64,000 nt of DNA from positions 434,001 through 498,000 of the forward strand of contig NZ_QEOP01000002.1 in assembly GCF_003097495.1 (NCBI RefSeq), read 5' to 3'. Position 1 is the first letter of the stretch, and each line of letters begins with the position of its first letter. Positions 21,521 to 29,841 of this stretch are shown in pieces. This stretch comes from Amnibacterium flavum. Its GTDB lineage: Bacteria; Actinomycetota; Actinomycetes; Actinomycetales; Microbacteriaceae. The notes beneath the pieces were generated by a model. It saw only the letters and a list, made by a program, of their open reading frames with translations, had not been told where the DNA came from and made no database searches. Both the position numbers and the translations under genes were made by a program.

Positions 21521-23262
21521 CTTTGTCGCAGGAACAGCAGCCTCAAGAGCGCCGGGGAGCGGGCTCCGGGGCTCCCGCGAACCAGCAGCCGCGTAGCCGC
21601 CGTGAGGCGCGCGACGCCGAGCGTCGAGCCCAGTCGGTTGAGACCGCCGAGACGGGCGAGCTGTCGAACGTTCACCCCTCGGGTGCGTACGACCTCAATG
21701 CCTCGGGCAACATCTGGGACACGGTGTCCCGCACCGCCGCGTCGCAGCTGACCGACGCCGCCACCGAGGCCGAGCGTCGAACCGGGCGCCGCGTCGCCGA
21801 CCGGGATCGCGAGCACACGCCTGCTCCCGAGCCGCTCAGCTATGTGACGCAGGCCCGGCCGAACATCCCGACCTACGACGCTCCGTCGTTCCGCGACCGC
21901 CTCCAGCAGGTCGCCGAGTCGGCTGGTGCCACCTCCGCGGCGTTCCGTGAGCGCGATTTCGCGCCGACGCCGACGGCTCCCGCCGCCCCGGCTGCTCCTC
22001 AGCCGGTCGTCGAGCTCGACTACCACACCCAGACGCGCACGCCTCCGCTGCGCCCGATGCCCGCTGCGTCGACTCCTGCTGCTCCGGCGCCGGTCGCCCC
22101 GACGCGGGTCGCATCGGCTCCCGTCGAAGCTCCCGAGCCGGCGTCGACCCTTGATCACACCCTGACGCGGCGTGAACTGCGCGTGCTGCGTGAGACGGGG
22201 GCGATCCCGCCCTTCACTCCCGCCGACCTCGCTCCTCGCGAGGGTGGCTGGCAGGCCACCCCCGACCCGGCGCCTGCATCCGTGTCGCCGCCCGTCGGTT
22301 TCCGCGAGCCCGCGCCTCTGACTCCGGTCGCCGGCATCCCGCTCGGATCGGCGTTCACCTCCTACGAGGACACCGCCACAGCTCCCATGTCGGCCATCGA
22401 CCGCGCGGCACTCCTCGCGGACGAGCCGGTGCAGAAGAAGTCTCGTGCCGTGAAGCCGGCGAGTGACGCGTGGGAGGGTGACATCCCGCTCGGCGGTCCG
22501 ACCTCTGCTCCTGTCGATGCGCCGATTGCGGAGCCGGTCTCCGCTGCTCCCGCACCTCGTTCCGCCGTCCCGACACCCCCCGCGGCCGAGGCCGTCGAGA
22601 CGGTCGTCGAGGTCGAAGACGAGCCCGACTTCACCGATGCGCCCATCACGGGTCTGCTCGGATTCGAGGCGCTTATCGCGCAGGCGAGCACCGGTGTCGA
22701 ATCTCCTACCGGACCCGTCGCGGATGCGCGACCGCTGTCGGCTCGCCAGCCCGATGGAGGGTCGGACTTCGACCGTGCCTACACTCCGCCAGCCGGACAC
22801 TGGTCGGTGCAGGCCGAGCGCGAGGACGACAGCCCGCAGCCTTTCGACGGTCTGCTCTCGCGCAATGTGGGCAGCTCGAGCGGTTCCACGAATGCTCTGA
22901 TCATGCCGAGCGACCCTCAGCCCGATCTGATGCACGCGCTGAACAGCACGGGAGAGATCCTGGTCACGGGTTCTCTCGACCTGCCGCGCAGCCTCTCCTC
23001 GACCGGGGCGACGTCGGATCATTACGACTCGTCCGAGATCGATCGACTCTTCGAGGCCAGCCAGGAAGACCACCACAACGCGGATGTCGCTCCGGTGCGA
23101 GCCGCTCGTGCGGTGAGCACCCACACGTCGACCCGCAGCGTAGTCAGCCCGCGCAAGTCGCGCGGAGGTAACCTGCCCTTTGTTCTGGCGATCACCGCGG
23201 CGGTCATGGCTGCCGGCGTCATCGCCGTACTGATCACTTCTATCGTTACGGGGACTCTCTAA
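21517..23262 (+). CDS. Pro/Ala-rich protein with a C-terminal membrane anchor, unknown function
   Basis: 581 residues, low-complexity and mostly predicted disordered. The basic start ([19 protein letters not shown]) is followed by long Ala/Pro/Ser/Thr tracts; one segment looks conserved and structured, [18 protein letters not shown] (about 213-230). The only transmembrane helix is at the very end (about 548-575), preceded by basic residues, so the bulk should be cytoplasmic and tail-anchored. It is translationally coupled to nadD. No enzymatic motif is seen. The position suggests a family-specific insertion in the nadD-rsfS unit. Confidence 0.75.
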   Translation: MTLSQEQQPQERRGAGSGAPANQQPRSRREARDAERRAQSVETAETGELSNVHPSGAYDLNASGNIWDTVSRTAASQLTDAATEAERRTGRRVADRDREHTPAPEPLSYVTQARPNIPTYDAPSFRDRLQQVAESAGATSAAFRERDFAPTPTAPAAPAAPQPVVELDYHTQTRTPPLRPMPAASTPAAPAPVAPTRVASAPVEAPEPASTLDHTLTRRELRVLRETGAIPPFTPADLAPREGGWQATPDPAPASVSPPVGFREPAPLTPVAGIPLGSAFTSYEDTATAPMSAIDRAALLADEPVQKKSRAVKPASDAWEGDIPLGGPTSAPVDAPIAEPVSAAPAPRSAVPTPPAAEAVETVVEVEDEPDFTDAPITGLLGFEALIAQASTGVESPTGPVADARPLSARQPDGGSDFDRAYTPPAGHWSVQAEREDDSPQPFDGLLSRNVGSSSGSTNALIMPSDPQPDLMHALNSTGEILVTGSLDLPRSLSSTGATSDHYDSSEIDRLFEASQEDHHNADVAPVRAARAVSTHTSTRSVVSPRKSRGGNLPFVLAITAAVMAAGVIAVLITSIVTGTL

Positions 23263-23663
23263 TTCCTTCCGAAGTTTCTACGCCCGCCGGGGCGACGCAG
23301 CATGCCATCGATCTCGTCCAGTTGGCTGCAGCGGCAGCTGACGACAAGGGCGGACAGGATCTGGTCGCTCTCGACGTCACCGGTCCTCTGCCGCTTACCG
23401 ACGCATTCCTGTTGATCTCCGGCCGGACGGAGCGCAATGTCCTGGCGATCGCGGAGGCGATCGAGGAGAGTCTCGCCGAGCACGGTTCGAAGGCTCTGCG
23501 CCGTGAGGGCCGTTCCGAGGGGCGCTGGGTGCTCATCGACTTCGGTGATCTCGTCGTCCACGTGTTCCACGAGTCTGATCGTGCCTACTACTCGCTCGAG
23601 CGTCTGTGGAAGGACTGCCCGGTCATCCCGATCACCCTGCCTGCGCGGCAGAGCGCCGAGTAA
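23262..23663 (+). CDS. rsfS: Ribosomal silencing factor RsfS
   Basis: 133 residues if translation begins at ATT 23262. The family core is clear: AIDLVQLAAAAADDKGGQDLVALDV, then TDAFLLISG, ERNVLAIAEAIEE, GRWVLIDFGDLVVHVFH and YYSLERLWKDCP. RsfS binds L14 and blocks subunit joining under starvation. The only standard start in frame is TTG at 23322, but that lies within the conserved first helix and has no ribosome site. The frame upstream is open to ATT at 23262, which shares a base with the previous stop TAA, so ATT by translational coupling is the best candidate. Confidence 0.88.
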   Translation: MPSEVSTPAGATQHAIDLVQLAAAAADDKGGQDLVALDVTGPLPLTDAFLLISGRTERNVLAIAEAIEESLAEHGSKALRREGRSEGRWVLIDFGDLVVHVFHESDRAYYSLERLWKDCPVIPITLPARQSAE

Positions 23664-23687
23664 TCGGCGTCAGGTTCCACCCGGAGG

Positions 23688-24284
23688 TCAGCTCGTCGAG
23701 CTGGCCTTTCGTGGTTTCTGGAGCCAGGGGCGCAGCAGTCGGGTGGCTGCGGGGAGCAGCAGGTAGGTCATCAGGGGTGTCATCACGAGCACGGTCGCGA
23801 GGACTCGGAGCGGCAGCGGCCATGCGCCGAGCAGCGGTGTGAGCGTGGCGTGGGCGAGCACGCTGAGTGGGTAGAAGACGACGAAGATGCTGACCATCTG
23901 CTTCCATCGTGGGGGGACGACGGGGGTGGGGCGGGCTTCCTCGTCGACGGTGACGCTGCTGGGCTGGTCGAACCAGCCTTCGATGCCGGTGCGCCGTTCT
24001 GTGCGGTCGTGCTCGACGATCCCGACGGCCGAGTCGACCCACCAGCGGCGTTCGCTCGATCGTTCCCAGTCGGCGAGCGAGTCGCCGTCGGCGAATCGGT
24101 AGAGCATGTGCCAGGTGGGGGAGCCGGCTTCGGGTCGCACCCAGCCGGAGCCGAGATAGCCGGGTTGTGCGCTCATGAGCTCCCGACCGGCGCGAGCCCA
24201 GGCGGCGGCTTCTTTCGCTCGCTCGGGTGCGACCCGGCGCACGATGGAGACGGTGATGGGGTCGGGGATGCTCGTCGTGCTCAC
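23688..24284 (-). CDS. Antibiotic biosynthesis monooxygenase-domain protein with C-terminal membrane helices
   Basis: 198 residues from a GTG start at 24284. The N-terminal 95 residues are an ABM ferredoxin-like fold (ITVSIVRRVAPERAKEAAAWARAGRELMS, then GYLGSGWVRPEAGSPTWHMLYRF). The C-terminal part has two transmembrane helices (about 127-147 and 153-175), as in the COG3224-type ABM membrane proteins. Function is unknown; soluble ABM members act on quinones or haem. It converges on rsfS with a 24-bp gap. A longer frame would run into the tRNA gene and is rejected. Confidence 0.8.
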   Translation of the reverse strand: MSTTSIPDPITVSIVRRVAPERAKEAAAWARAGRELMSAQPGYLGSGWVRPEAGSPTWHMLYRFADGDSLADWERSSERRWWVDSAVGIVEHDRTERRTGIEGWFDQPSSVTVDEEARPTPVVPPRWKQMVSIFVVFYPLSVLAHATLTPLLGAWPLPLRVLATVLVMTPLMTYLLLPAATRLLRPWLQKPRKASSTS

Positions 24285-24395
24285 GGGCCTATTCAACCCG
24301 GCATTTGTTTCGGGTCGGGGTCGCGCGTCCGTGTCGGTGGACTGGCGGGGGGCTCGGGATGTAGTAACCTTGACGAGGCCTCCACGGGGGTCGAT

Positions 24396-24471
24396 GGGCC
24401 TGTGGCGCAGCTGGTAGCGCACCTGCATGGCATGCAGGGGGTCAGGGGTTCGAGTCCCCTCAGGTCCACCA
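24396..24471 (+). tRNA. tRNA-Ala (anticodon GGC)
   Basis: A complete 76-nt cloverleaf including an encoded CCA end. The acceptor stem is GGGCCTG / CAGGTCC with the G3-U70 wobble that identifies tRNA-Ala. The anticodon stem CCTGC / GCAGG encloses loop ATGGCAT, giving GGC. The T arm is AGGGG-TTCGAGT-CCCCT. TAACCT at 24365-24370 is a possible -10. A strong terminator follows, and a decayed copy of the 3' end lies downstream. Confidence 0.97.
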
Positions 24472-24477
24472 ACGAAA

Positions 24478-24503
24478 AACGCCGCCCCACGCCGGGCGGC
24501 GTT
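24478..24503 (+). terminator. Rho-independent terminator after tRNA-Ala
   Basis: AACGCCGCCC (24478-24487) and GGGCGGCGTT (24494-24503) form a 10-bp stem around CACGCC, followed by TGTCGTT. Confidence 0.9.
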
Positions 24504-24602
24504 TGTCGTTGGTGCGCTCGAGTGATCGAGAAGACCGGGAGAGGTGGGCCCACGCCCGCGAGGGGCCCCGAGCGGCGCGAAGCGGCGTTCGGGGTAGCGG
24601 GT

Positions 24603-24672
24603 GGGGAGTCGAGTCCCCTCAGGGCCGCCATCGAAGAACGCCTCCCCACGCTGGGCGGCGTTTGTCGGTGGT
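24603..24672 (+). repeat. Degraded duplicate of the tRNA-Ala 3' end and its terminator
   Basis: This stretch repeats the T-arm, acceptor end and terminator of the tRNA at 24445-24509: GGGG-CGAGTCCCCTCAGG-CC-CCA, then AACGCC-CCCCACGC-GGGCGGCGTTTGTCG-TGGTGC. A handful of substitutions and one inserted base separate the copies. The 5' half of a tRNA is not recognisable before it. Either a tandem tRNA duplicate has decayed or this is an attachment-site remnant. The remaining parts of the 370-bp gap (24510-24600, 24680-24840) show no gene. Confidence 0.8.
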
Positions 24673-24841
24673 GCCTAGCGCCGCGCCGCGGCTTTCGTGC
24701 AGACGTAGCAACGAGAGTCGGCAGGAGTCGAAACGATCCGTGGCGACCCGAAGTTAGGTTCGAACCGCTCCTCACCTCACCGGGGAGCTCGACAGTCGTC
24801 CCGAGCGCGGCCCGGTTCGACCTGAGCACGGAGGTTCGATC

Positions 24842-25678
24842 ATGCCGTTTGTGACCACAGACGATGGCGTGGACATCTACTACAAGGACTGGGGCAGCCC
24901 CGACGCGCAGCCCATCATGTTCCATCACGGCTGGCCGCTGTCGGCGGATGACTGGGACGCCCAGATGCTCTTCTTCCTGGAACACGGCTACCGGGTGATC
25001 GCCAGCGACCGGCGTGGCCATGGCAGGTCGTCGCAGGTCGGCACCGGCCACGACATGGACCACTACGCGAGCGACGCCAGCGCGGTCGTCGAGCATCTCG
25101 ACCTGCGAGGCGCCATCCACATCGGTCACTCCACCGGTGGCGGTCAGGTCGCGCGCTACGTCGCGAACTTCGGGGAGCCGCAGAGGCGGGTGGCGAAGGC
25201 GATCCTCGTGTCGTCGGTGCCGCCGCTGATGGTGCAGACCGACGCCAATCCCGAGGGCACGCCGATCTCGGTGTTCGACGGCTTCCGCAGCGCGTTGGCC
25301 GCCAACCGTGCCGAGTTCTATCAGGCCGTCGCGGCAGGACCGTTCTACGGGTTCAACCGGCCGGGCGTCACCCTGTCGGAGCCGGTGGTGGCCAACTGGT
25401 GGCGCCAGGGCATGATGGGCAGCGCTCTCGCCCACTACCTCGGCATCGCCGCGTTCTCCGAGACGGACCAGACCGAAGATCTGAAGGCCATCTCGGTTCC
25501 CGTGCTCGTCACCCAGGGCGACGACGACCAGGTCGTGCCGTACAAGGACGCGTCGCTGAAGCAGCACGAGCTGCTGAGCAACTCGACCCTCAAGATCTAC
25601 GAGGGATACCCGCACGGCATGCTGACCACCCATGCCGACGTCATCAACCCCGACCTGCTCGCCTTCATCCGGCAGTAG
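24842..25678 (+). CDS. Alpha/beta hydrolase, cofactor-free haloperoxidase (chloroperoxidase) family
   Basis: 278 residues, full length for the family. The oxyanion region is HHGWPLS (28-34), the nucleophile S97 in GHSTGGG, the acid in TQGDDDQVVP and the catalytic His in YPHGM. This group includes non-haem chloroperoxidases and aryl esterases; peroxidase activity arises from peracid formation. The natural substrate is not predictable. GGAGG precedes the ATG. The gene is monocistronic, ending in a strong hairpin terminator, and lies just after the tRNA-Ala boundary. Confidence 0.92.
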   Translation: MPFVTTDDGVDIYYKDWGSPDAQPIMFHHGWPLSADDWDAQMLFFLEHGYRVIASDRRGHGRSSQVGTGHDMDHYASDASAVVEHLDLRGAIHIGHSTGGGQVARYVANFGEPQRRVAKAILVSSVPPLMVQTDANPEGTPISVFDGFRSALAANRAEFYQAVAAGPFYGFNRPGVTLSEPVVANWWRQGMMGSALAHYLGIAAFSETDQTEDLKAISVPVLVTQGDDDQVVPYKDASLKQHELLSNSTLKIYEGYPHGMLTTHADVINPDLLAFIRQ

Positions 25679-25697
25679 ATCGCCTTCGTATCAAGCA

Positions 25698-25731
25698 GAA
25701 GGGGCACCCCGGCTCGCCAGGGTGCCCCTTC
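25698..25731. terminator. Bidirectional hairpin terminator between hydrolase and MerR genes
   Basis: GAAGGGGCACCC (25698-25709) and GGGTGCCCCTTC (25720-25731) make a perfect 12-bp stem with a 10-base loop. It sits between convergent genes and can serve both. Confidence 0.85.
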
Positions 25732-25754
25732 GCCGTCCGCGCTGGGGCTGCGCT

Positions 25755-26378
25755 TCACTCCTCGGCTGCGCGGTCGGCGAAGATCCTCGCGGACGCGCGT
25801 TCGTGGGCGAGACGCCGCATGGCCAGGAGCACCGGCTCGACGAGGACCGTACCGAGCAGCACGTACTCAACGGCTGCCTGAAGCGAGTCGGTGGGGATGC
25901 GCCGGACCTCATCGTCGGCCACCGTCGTCATGGCGGCCGCGTACAGATCGAAAGTCTCGTCCTTCAAGGTGAAGTCGGCCGCGCGCAGTCCCGCGAGCGC
26001 CGACGCGAGGGCATCGCGATTCTCACCGCTGCAGTTCGTCCAGCCCGCCCGTTCGATGATGCCGATGGCCTCCGCCTCGGTGGCCTCGTCGACATCGCCC
26101 ATCACCCGCGGCGAGGCGGAGTGGGCTGCTCCGAGGAGGTCGTGGAACTCCGGAGGAGGCGCCTCGAGAGACCCGATCAGGGTCTTCGCCGCCGAGATCG
26201 ACAGTCCCGCAGGCCCGATGAGGGCTCTGATCAGGGCTATCCGGCGCACGTGGGTCTCGTCGTAATCGGCCTGAGTCGCCGACGTCCTCGCGCCCGAATG
26301 GAGGATTCCTTCGCGCAGATAGAACTTGATGGTGGCGACCGGTACGCCGCTCAGCTCGGCGAGTGCGGAGATCCGCAT
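25755..26378 (-). CDS. MerR family transcriptional regulator
   Basis: 207 residues. The N-terminal winged helix (MRISALAELSGVPVATIKFYLREGIL, then YDETHVRRIALIRAL) is of MerR type; the C-terminal 130 residues are helical with no TipAS, GyrI-like or metal-binding Cys pattern. One cysteine is present (WTNCSGEN), too few for a metal site. It is divergent from the DUF4188 gene, and the shared intergenic region holds a MerR-type dyad inside the promoter spacer. That makes the DUF4188 gene its likely target. Confidence 0.88.
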   Translation of the reverse strand: MRISALAELSGVPVATIKFYLREGILHSGARTSATQADYDETHVRRIALIRALIGPAGLSISAAKTLIGSLEAPPPEFHDLLGAAHSASPRVMGDVDEATEAEAIGIIERAGWTNCSGENRDALASALAGLRAADFTLKDETFDLYAAAMTTVADDEVRRIPTDSLQAAVEYVLLGTVLVEPVLLAMRRLAHERASARIFADRAAEE

Positions 26379-26386
26379 GTTCCTCC

Positions 26387-26434
26387 TTGCTTGGATAGTC
26401 TCACTGTCTAATAATGGAGAGCAACGCTATCCAA
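26387..26434 (+). promoter_or_regulatory. MerR-regulated promoter of the DUF4188 gene
   Basis: TTGCTT (26387-26392) and AATAAT (26410-26415) are 17 bp apart. Between and over them is a dyad with arms TTGGATAGT (26391-26399) and ACTGTCTAA (26403-26411) around CTC, matching at 7 of 9 positions. A third perfect half-site, CTATCCAA, is at 26427-26434, inverted to TTGGATAG. MerR regulators act from such spacer dyads. Confidence 0.65.
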
Positions 26435-26447
26435 TTAGGAGACAATC

Positions 26448-26954
26448 ATGTCACGAGTCATTCCCGGCCGGATGTCCCACCAGTACTCGGGCGAGCTCGT
26501 CGTCTTCCTCATCGGTATGCGGGTGTCGAAACCGTGGCGTCCCGACCTGTGGCTGCCGGCCTTCATGGCCATGCCTCGGATGCTCCGCGAACTCTTCACC
26601 GACAGGGAATCCGGTCTCATCGGGGCACGCTTCACCGTCGGAGCCGGGGGACCCGTGGTCATCCAGTACTGGAGCTCCCTCGAGAAGCTCTACGCCTACG
26701 CCAGCAACCGCGATGCCGAGCATCGACCGGCGTGGACGGCGTTCAACAAGCGGGCGCGCAAAGCACCGGGGGCGGTGGGCATCTGGCACGAGACCTACTC
26801 GGTGGCGGGCGCCGAGAGCATGTACGTCGGCATGCCCGTCTCGGGTCTGGCCCTCGCGACGGAGTCGGTCGAGGTGAACGGACGCAACGACGCTGCCCGC
26901 GACCGGATGCGCGATGGCGCCGCTCGGTCGGCGGTGCCCTCACCGACGGACTGA
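26448..26954 (+). CDS. DUF4188 family protein
   Basis: 168 residues with the DUF4188 pattern: GRMSHQYSGELVVFLIGMRVSKPWRPDLW, LIGARFTVGAGGPVVIQYWSS and WHETYSVAGAESMYVGMPVSGLALAT. The fold is predicted to be a dimeric alpha-beta barrel related to monooxygenase-like and aldoxime dehydratase-type proteins. Activity is unknown. AGGAG precedes the ATG. It is divergent from a MerR regulator and probably induced by it, hinting at a response to a toxic small molecule (inference). Confidence 0.8.
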   Translation: MSRVIPGRMSHQYSGELVVFLIGMRVSKPWRPDLWLPAFMAMPRMLRELFTDRESGLIGARFTVGAGGPVVIQYWSSLEKLYAYASNRDAEHRPAWTAFNKRARKAPGAVGIWHETYSVAGAESMYVGMPVSGLALATESVEVNGRNDAARDRMRDGAARSAVPSPTD

Positions 26955-27053
26955 CGCGCCTCCCACTCCAGGATGAGGGCCACTCGGGCTCATCTCACGA
27001 TCTCCGCCTCACGGCGGAGGCGGTCGGCCCGAGGGCCTCTCTAGGGTTGGACC

Positions 27054-27866
27054 ATGACCGAGGAAGCTGCAACCCCAGTCGTTCCCGCGCCGGCGACGAG
27101 TTCACCAGCGGGAGTTCCCGCCCTCCGCATCCGGGGCCTGAGGAAATCGTTCGGCCAGAAGGTCGCCGTCGACGATCTCGACCTCGAGGTACCCGCCGGC
27201 TCGTTCTACGGGCTCGTCGGCCCGAACGGTGCCGGCAAGACGACGACCCTGTCCATGGCGACCGGGCTGCTGCGTCCCGATGCCGGCACCATCGAGGTCC
27301 TCGGCACCGACGTCTGGCGCGACACGGTGAAGGCCAAGTCGCTCGTCGGGGTGCTGAGCGACGGCGTCGCCCTGTTCGACCGGCTGACCGGCGAGCAGCT
27401 GGTGACCTACCACGGCCTGCTCAACGGCATGGATCGCGAGACCGTCGCGCAGCGGACCAACGACCTGCTCGAACTGCTCGACCTGAAGTCCGCCGGGGGG
27501 ACCCTGGTCGTCGACTACTCGGCCGGCATGACGAAGAAGATCGCCCTCGCCTGCGCCCTCGTCCACGCTCCGCGCCTGCTCGTCCTCGACGAACCGTTCG
27601 AATCGGTCGACCCCGTCTCCGCCGCCAACATCCGCGACATCCTCGCGGGCTACGTGCGCGGCGGCGGCACGGTCATCGTCTCGAGCCACTCGATGGACCT
27701 CGTGCAGCGGATGTGCGACCACGTCGCCGTGATCGGAGCAGGGCGCCTTCTCGCCGCCGGCACCACCGACGAGGTCCGCGCCGGCTCGACCCTCGAGGAC
27801 CGGTTCGTCGAGCTCGTCGGCGGACGCCAGCACAACGAGGGGCCCGCATGGTTGCGCACCTCCTGA
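27054..27866 (+). CDS. ABC transporter ATP-binding protein
   Basis: 270 residues. Walker A is GPNGAGKTT (56-64), the signature is the variant YSAGMTKK, and Walker B is LLVLDEPF with a following SVDPV loop and the SSHSMD His switch. The type resembles exporter ATPases of the ABC-2 group. TAGGGT (27042-27047) lies six bases before the ATG, so the transcript is probably leaderless. The permease gene overlaps its last 19 bases. Confidence 0.93.
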   Translation: MTEEAATPVVPAPATSSPAGVPALRIRGLRKSFGQKVAVDDLDLEVPAGSFYGLVGPNGAGKTTTLSMATGLLRPDAGTIEVLGTDVWRDTVKAKSLVGVLSDGVALFDRLTGEQLVTYHGLLNGMDRETVAQRTNDLLELLDLKSAGGTLVVDYSAGMTKKIALACALVHAPRLLVLDEPFESVDPVSAANIRDILAGYVRGGGTVIVSSHSMDLVQRMCDHVAVIGAGRLLAAGTTDEVRAGSTLEDRFVELVGGRQHNEGPAWLRTS

Positions 27867-29422
27867 GCCTCCGGTTCCGTCTGATGCTCAACGGCATCCG
27901 GCGGAGCCCGATGGTCTTGGTCTCCACGATCCTCGGCGCGCTGTGGGGTCTGTTCATCCTCGTCGGCCTGATCATCGGCATGGTCGCGCTGGCCTTCGCC
28001 GAGCCGCAGTGGGCGTGGATCACCGCCGTGCTGGGCGGTGCGCTCGCGGTCCTCGGCTGGGTGATCGTCCCGGTGCTCTTCCGCGGAATGGATCAGTCGC
28101 TCAGCGTGGAGAAGCTGCGCACCTTCCCGATCCCGCCCCAACGTCTCCTCGTCGCGCTCCTCGTCGTCGGCTTGCTCGGCGTACCGGGCATCGTCACGGC
28201 GATCGTGGGACTGGCGACGACCCTCAGCTGGCTGCGCGAGCCGGTCGCGCTCATCGCCGCGCCGTTCGCCGCCGCGCTCGGAGTGCTCATCTGCATCGCC
28301 GCATCGCGCGCCTTCGAGTCGATCGGCGCCGCGCTGGCAGCCGGGCGACGCTACCGGGAGGTGATGGGGGTGATCGTCTTCATCCCGCTCATCCTGCTCG
28401 GCCCGATCATCGCGCTCGCGGGGTCGTCCTTGTCGTCGATCTCCGGTGATCTGCCGAGGATCGCGGCGATCGTGTCGTGGACCCCGCTCGGCGCCGCGTG
28501 GTCGATCCCGGGCGATCTCGCTCTCGGTCGTCCGCTCGAGGCTCTGGCCAAAGCGGGCATCGCTCTCGCGACGCTCGCACTGCTGATCCTGCTGTGGCGC
28601 CGCAGCCTCGCGACACTGCTGGTGTCGCCGCCCACCGCCGGCTCGGGGGCGAAGAGGTCGAAGGGGCTCGGCCCGTTCAACTGGTACCCGGCCACTCCCA
28701 CGGGCGCCGTCGCCGCCAGGACGACCGTGTACTGGCTGCGCGACCCCCGTTACGGCGGCTCACTCGTCGTCCTGCCCGCACTCGCGATCCTCGCCGTCTT
28801 CGTCGCGGTGACCGGGTCGGAGTGGTTCCTCCTACTGCTCGGCCCCATCTTCGCCGCGACTCTGGCGATCACCCTGTGCGCCGAGGTCTCCTACGACGGC
28901 ACCGCGTTCGCGTCCCACCTCTCGACAGGAGTCAGCGGAGTCGCCGATAGGGCGGGGCGGGTCATCACGCTCGGAATCATCTCCGTTCCGCTCGTCACCA
29001 TCGCGACTGTCGTTCCGCAGATCGTGCTGGGCAGGAGCGCGGACATTCCGGCGCTGCTCGGAATCGGCTACGGCCTGCTGCTCACGGGATTCGGGGTGTC
29101 GAGCGTCGCGTCGGCGCGGTTCCTCCTGCCGGTTCCGGCGGCGGGGGAGAGCCCGTTCAAGACGCCGCCGGGCAGCTCGTTCACGTCGCAGATCAGCATG
29201 CTCGCGACCTGGGCCGTCGTCTTCGCACTCTCGATCCCCGAGCTCGTCCTGGGCGCCATCTCGCTCATCGGCGGCCAGATGATCTTCGGCGTGGCCGCTC
29301 TCGTCGTGGGCGTGGTGCTGGGCAGCGTGCTGATGGTCGTGGGCATCCGCGCCGGCGGTGCGCTCCTGGATCGACGCGGACCGGAGCTGCTGACGAGCCT
29401 GAGGCGCGCGCGGGGCGCGTGA
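27848..29422 (+). CDS. ABC transporter permease, large exporter-type
   Basis: 524 residues with about twelve hydrophobic segments in two halves separated by a polar stretch near 245-275. The start ATG at 27848, within the end of the ATPase gene, has GAGGGG nine bases upstream; frames reaching further back have no support. With one ATPase and one double-size permease this is a complete two-component ABC system, most likely an exporter. No substrate indication is seen. Confidence 0.88.
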   Translation: MVAHLLSLRFRLMLNGIRRSPMVLVSTILGALWGLFILVGLIIGMVALAFAEPQWAWITAVLGGALAVLGWVIVPVLFRGMDQSLSVEKLRTFPIPPQRLLVALLVVGLLGVPGIVTAIVGLATTLSWLREPVALIAAPFAAALGVLICIAASRAFESIGAALAAGRRYREVMGVIVFIPLILLGPIIALAGSSLSSISGDLPRIAAIVSWTPLGAAWSIPGDLALGRPLEALAKAGIALATLALLILLWRRSLATLLVSPPTAGSGAKRSKGLGPFNWYPATPTGAVAARTTVYWLRDPRYGGSLVVLPALAILAVFVAVTGSEWFLLLLGPIFAATLAITLCAEVSYDGTAFASHLSTGVSGVADRAGRVITLGIISVPLVTIATVVPQIVLGRSADIPALLGIGYGLLLTGFGVSSVASARFLLPVPAAGESPFKTPPGSSFTSQISMLATWAVVFALSIPELVLGAISLIGGQMIFGVAALVVGVVLGSVLMVVGIRAGGALLDRRGPELLTSLRRARGA

Positions 29423-29450
29423 GCCGATGGCCGATCGGTAGCCTCGGGGG

Positions 29451-29771
29451 ATGACCCTCGCCGATCAGTCCACGCTCCGCCACACCGTCTCCTTCCGTCT
29501 GCGTCACGAGCCCGGATCCGCCGAGGAGGCGGACTTCCTCGCCGCCGCAGCGGAACTCGTCGCCATCCCGGGCGTGCAGGAGTTCGAGGTGCTGCGCCAG
29601 GTCGGCCGCAAGAACAGCTACTCGTTCGGTCTGTCGATGGAGTTCGCCGATGCGGCTGCGTACGCCGCTTACGACGCGCACCCCGATCACCAGGCCTTCG
29701 TGGCCGAGAGATGGATCCCCGAGGTCGAGGAGTTCGTGGAGATCGACTACCAGGCCTACCGCGTCGCCTGA
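29451..29771 (+). CDS. Dabb (stress-responsive alpha/beta barrel) domain protein
   Basis: 106 residues: RHTVSFRLRHEPGSAEEADFLAAA, IPGVQEFEVLRQVGRKNSYSFGLSMEF and YDAHPDHQAFVAERWIPEV follow the Dabb dimeric ferredoxin-like fold. Dabb proteins are small and dimeric; most have no known activity, a few act as cyclases. TAGCCT (29439-29444) lies six bases before the ATG, consistent with a leaderless gene. Confidence 0.88.
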   Translation: MTLADQSTLRHTVSFRLRHEPGSAEEADFLAAAAELVAIPGVQEFEVLRQVGRKNSYSFGLSMEFADAAAYAAYDAHPDHQAFVAERWIPEVEEFVEIDYQAYRVA

Positions 29772-29841
29772 GCCTCGGCCCCGCGGGGCCGTGACGGGCG
29801 CTGGATGAGTCGAGTACCTCGACCCGTCCAGCGCCCGCTCC

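Noticed and set aside
24285-24428. N-terminal extension of the ABM-domain protein to 24428
   Set aside because: The extension would be encoded across the tRNA-Ala gene; GTG 24284 begins just before the conserved domain.
24472-24841. Integrated element at tRNA-Ala
   Set aside because: Only about 160 bp separates the tRNA and its 3' duplicate, with no integrase or mobile gene; at most an excision scar.
26414-27847. Possible N-terminal extension of the ABC permease
   Set aside because: The extension overlaps DUF4188 and the ATPase in another frame and has no domain; ATG 27848 with GAGGGG starts a normal permease.
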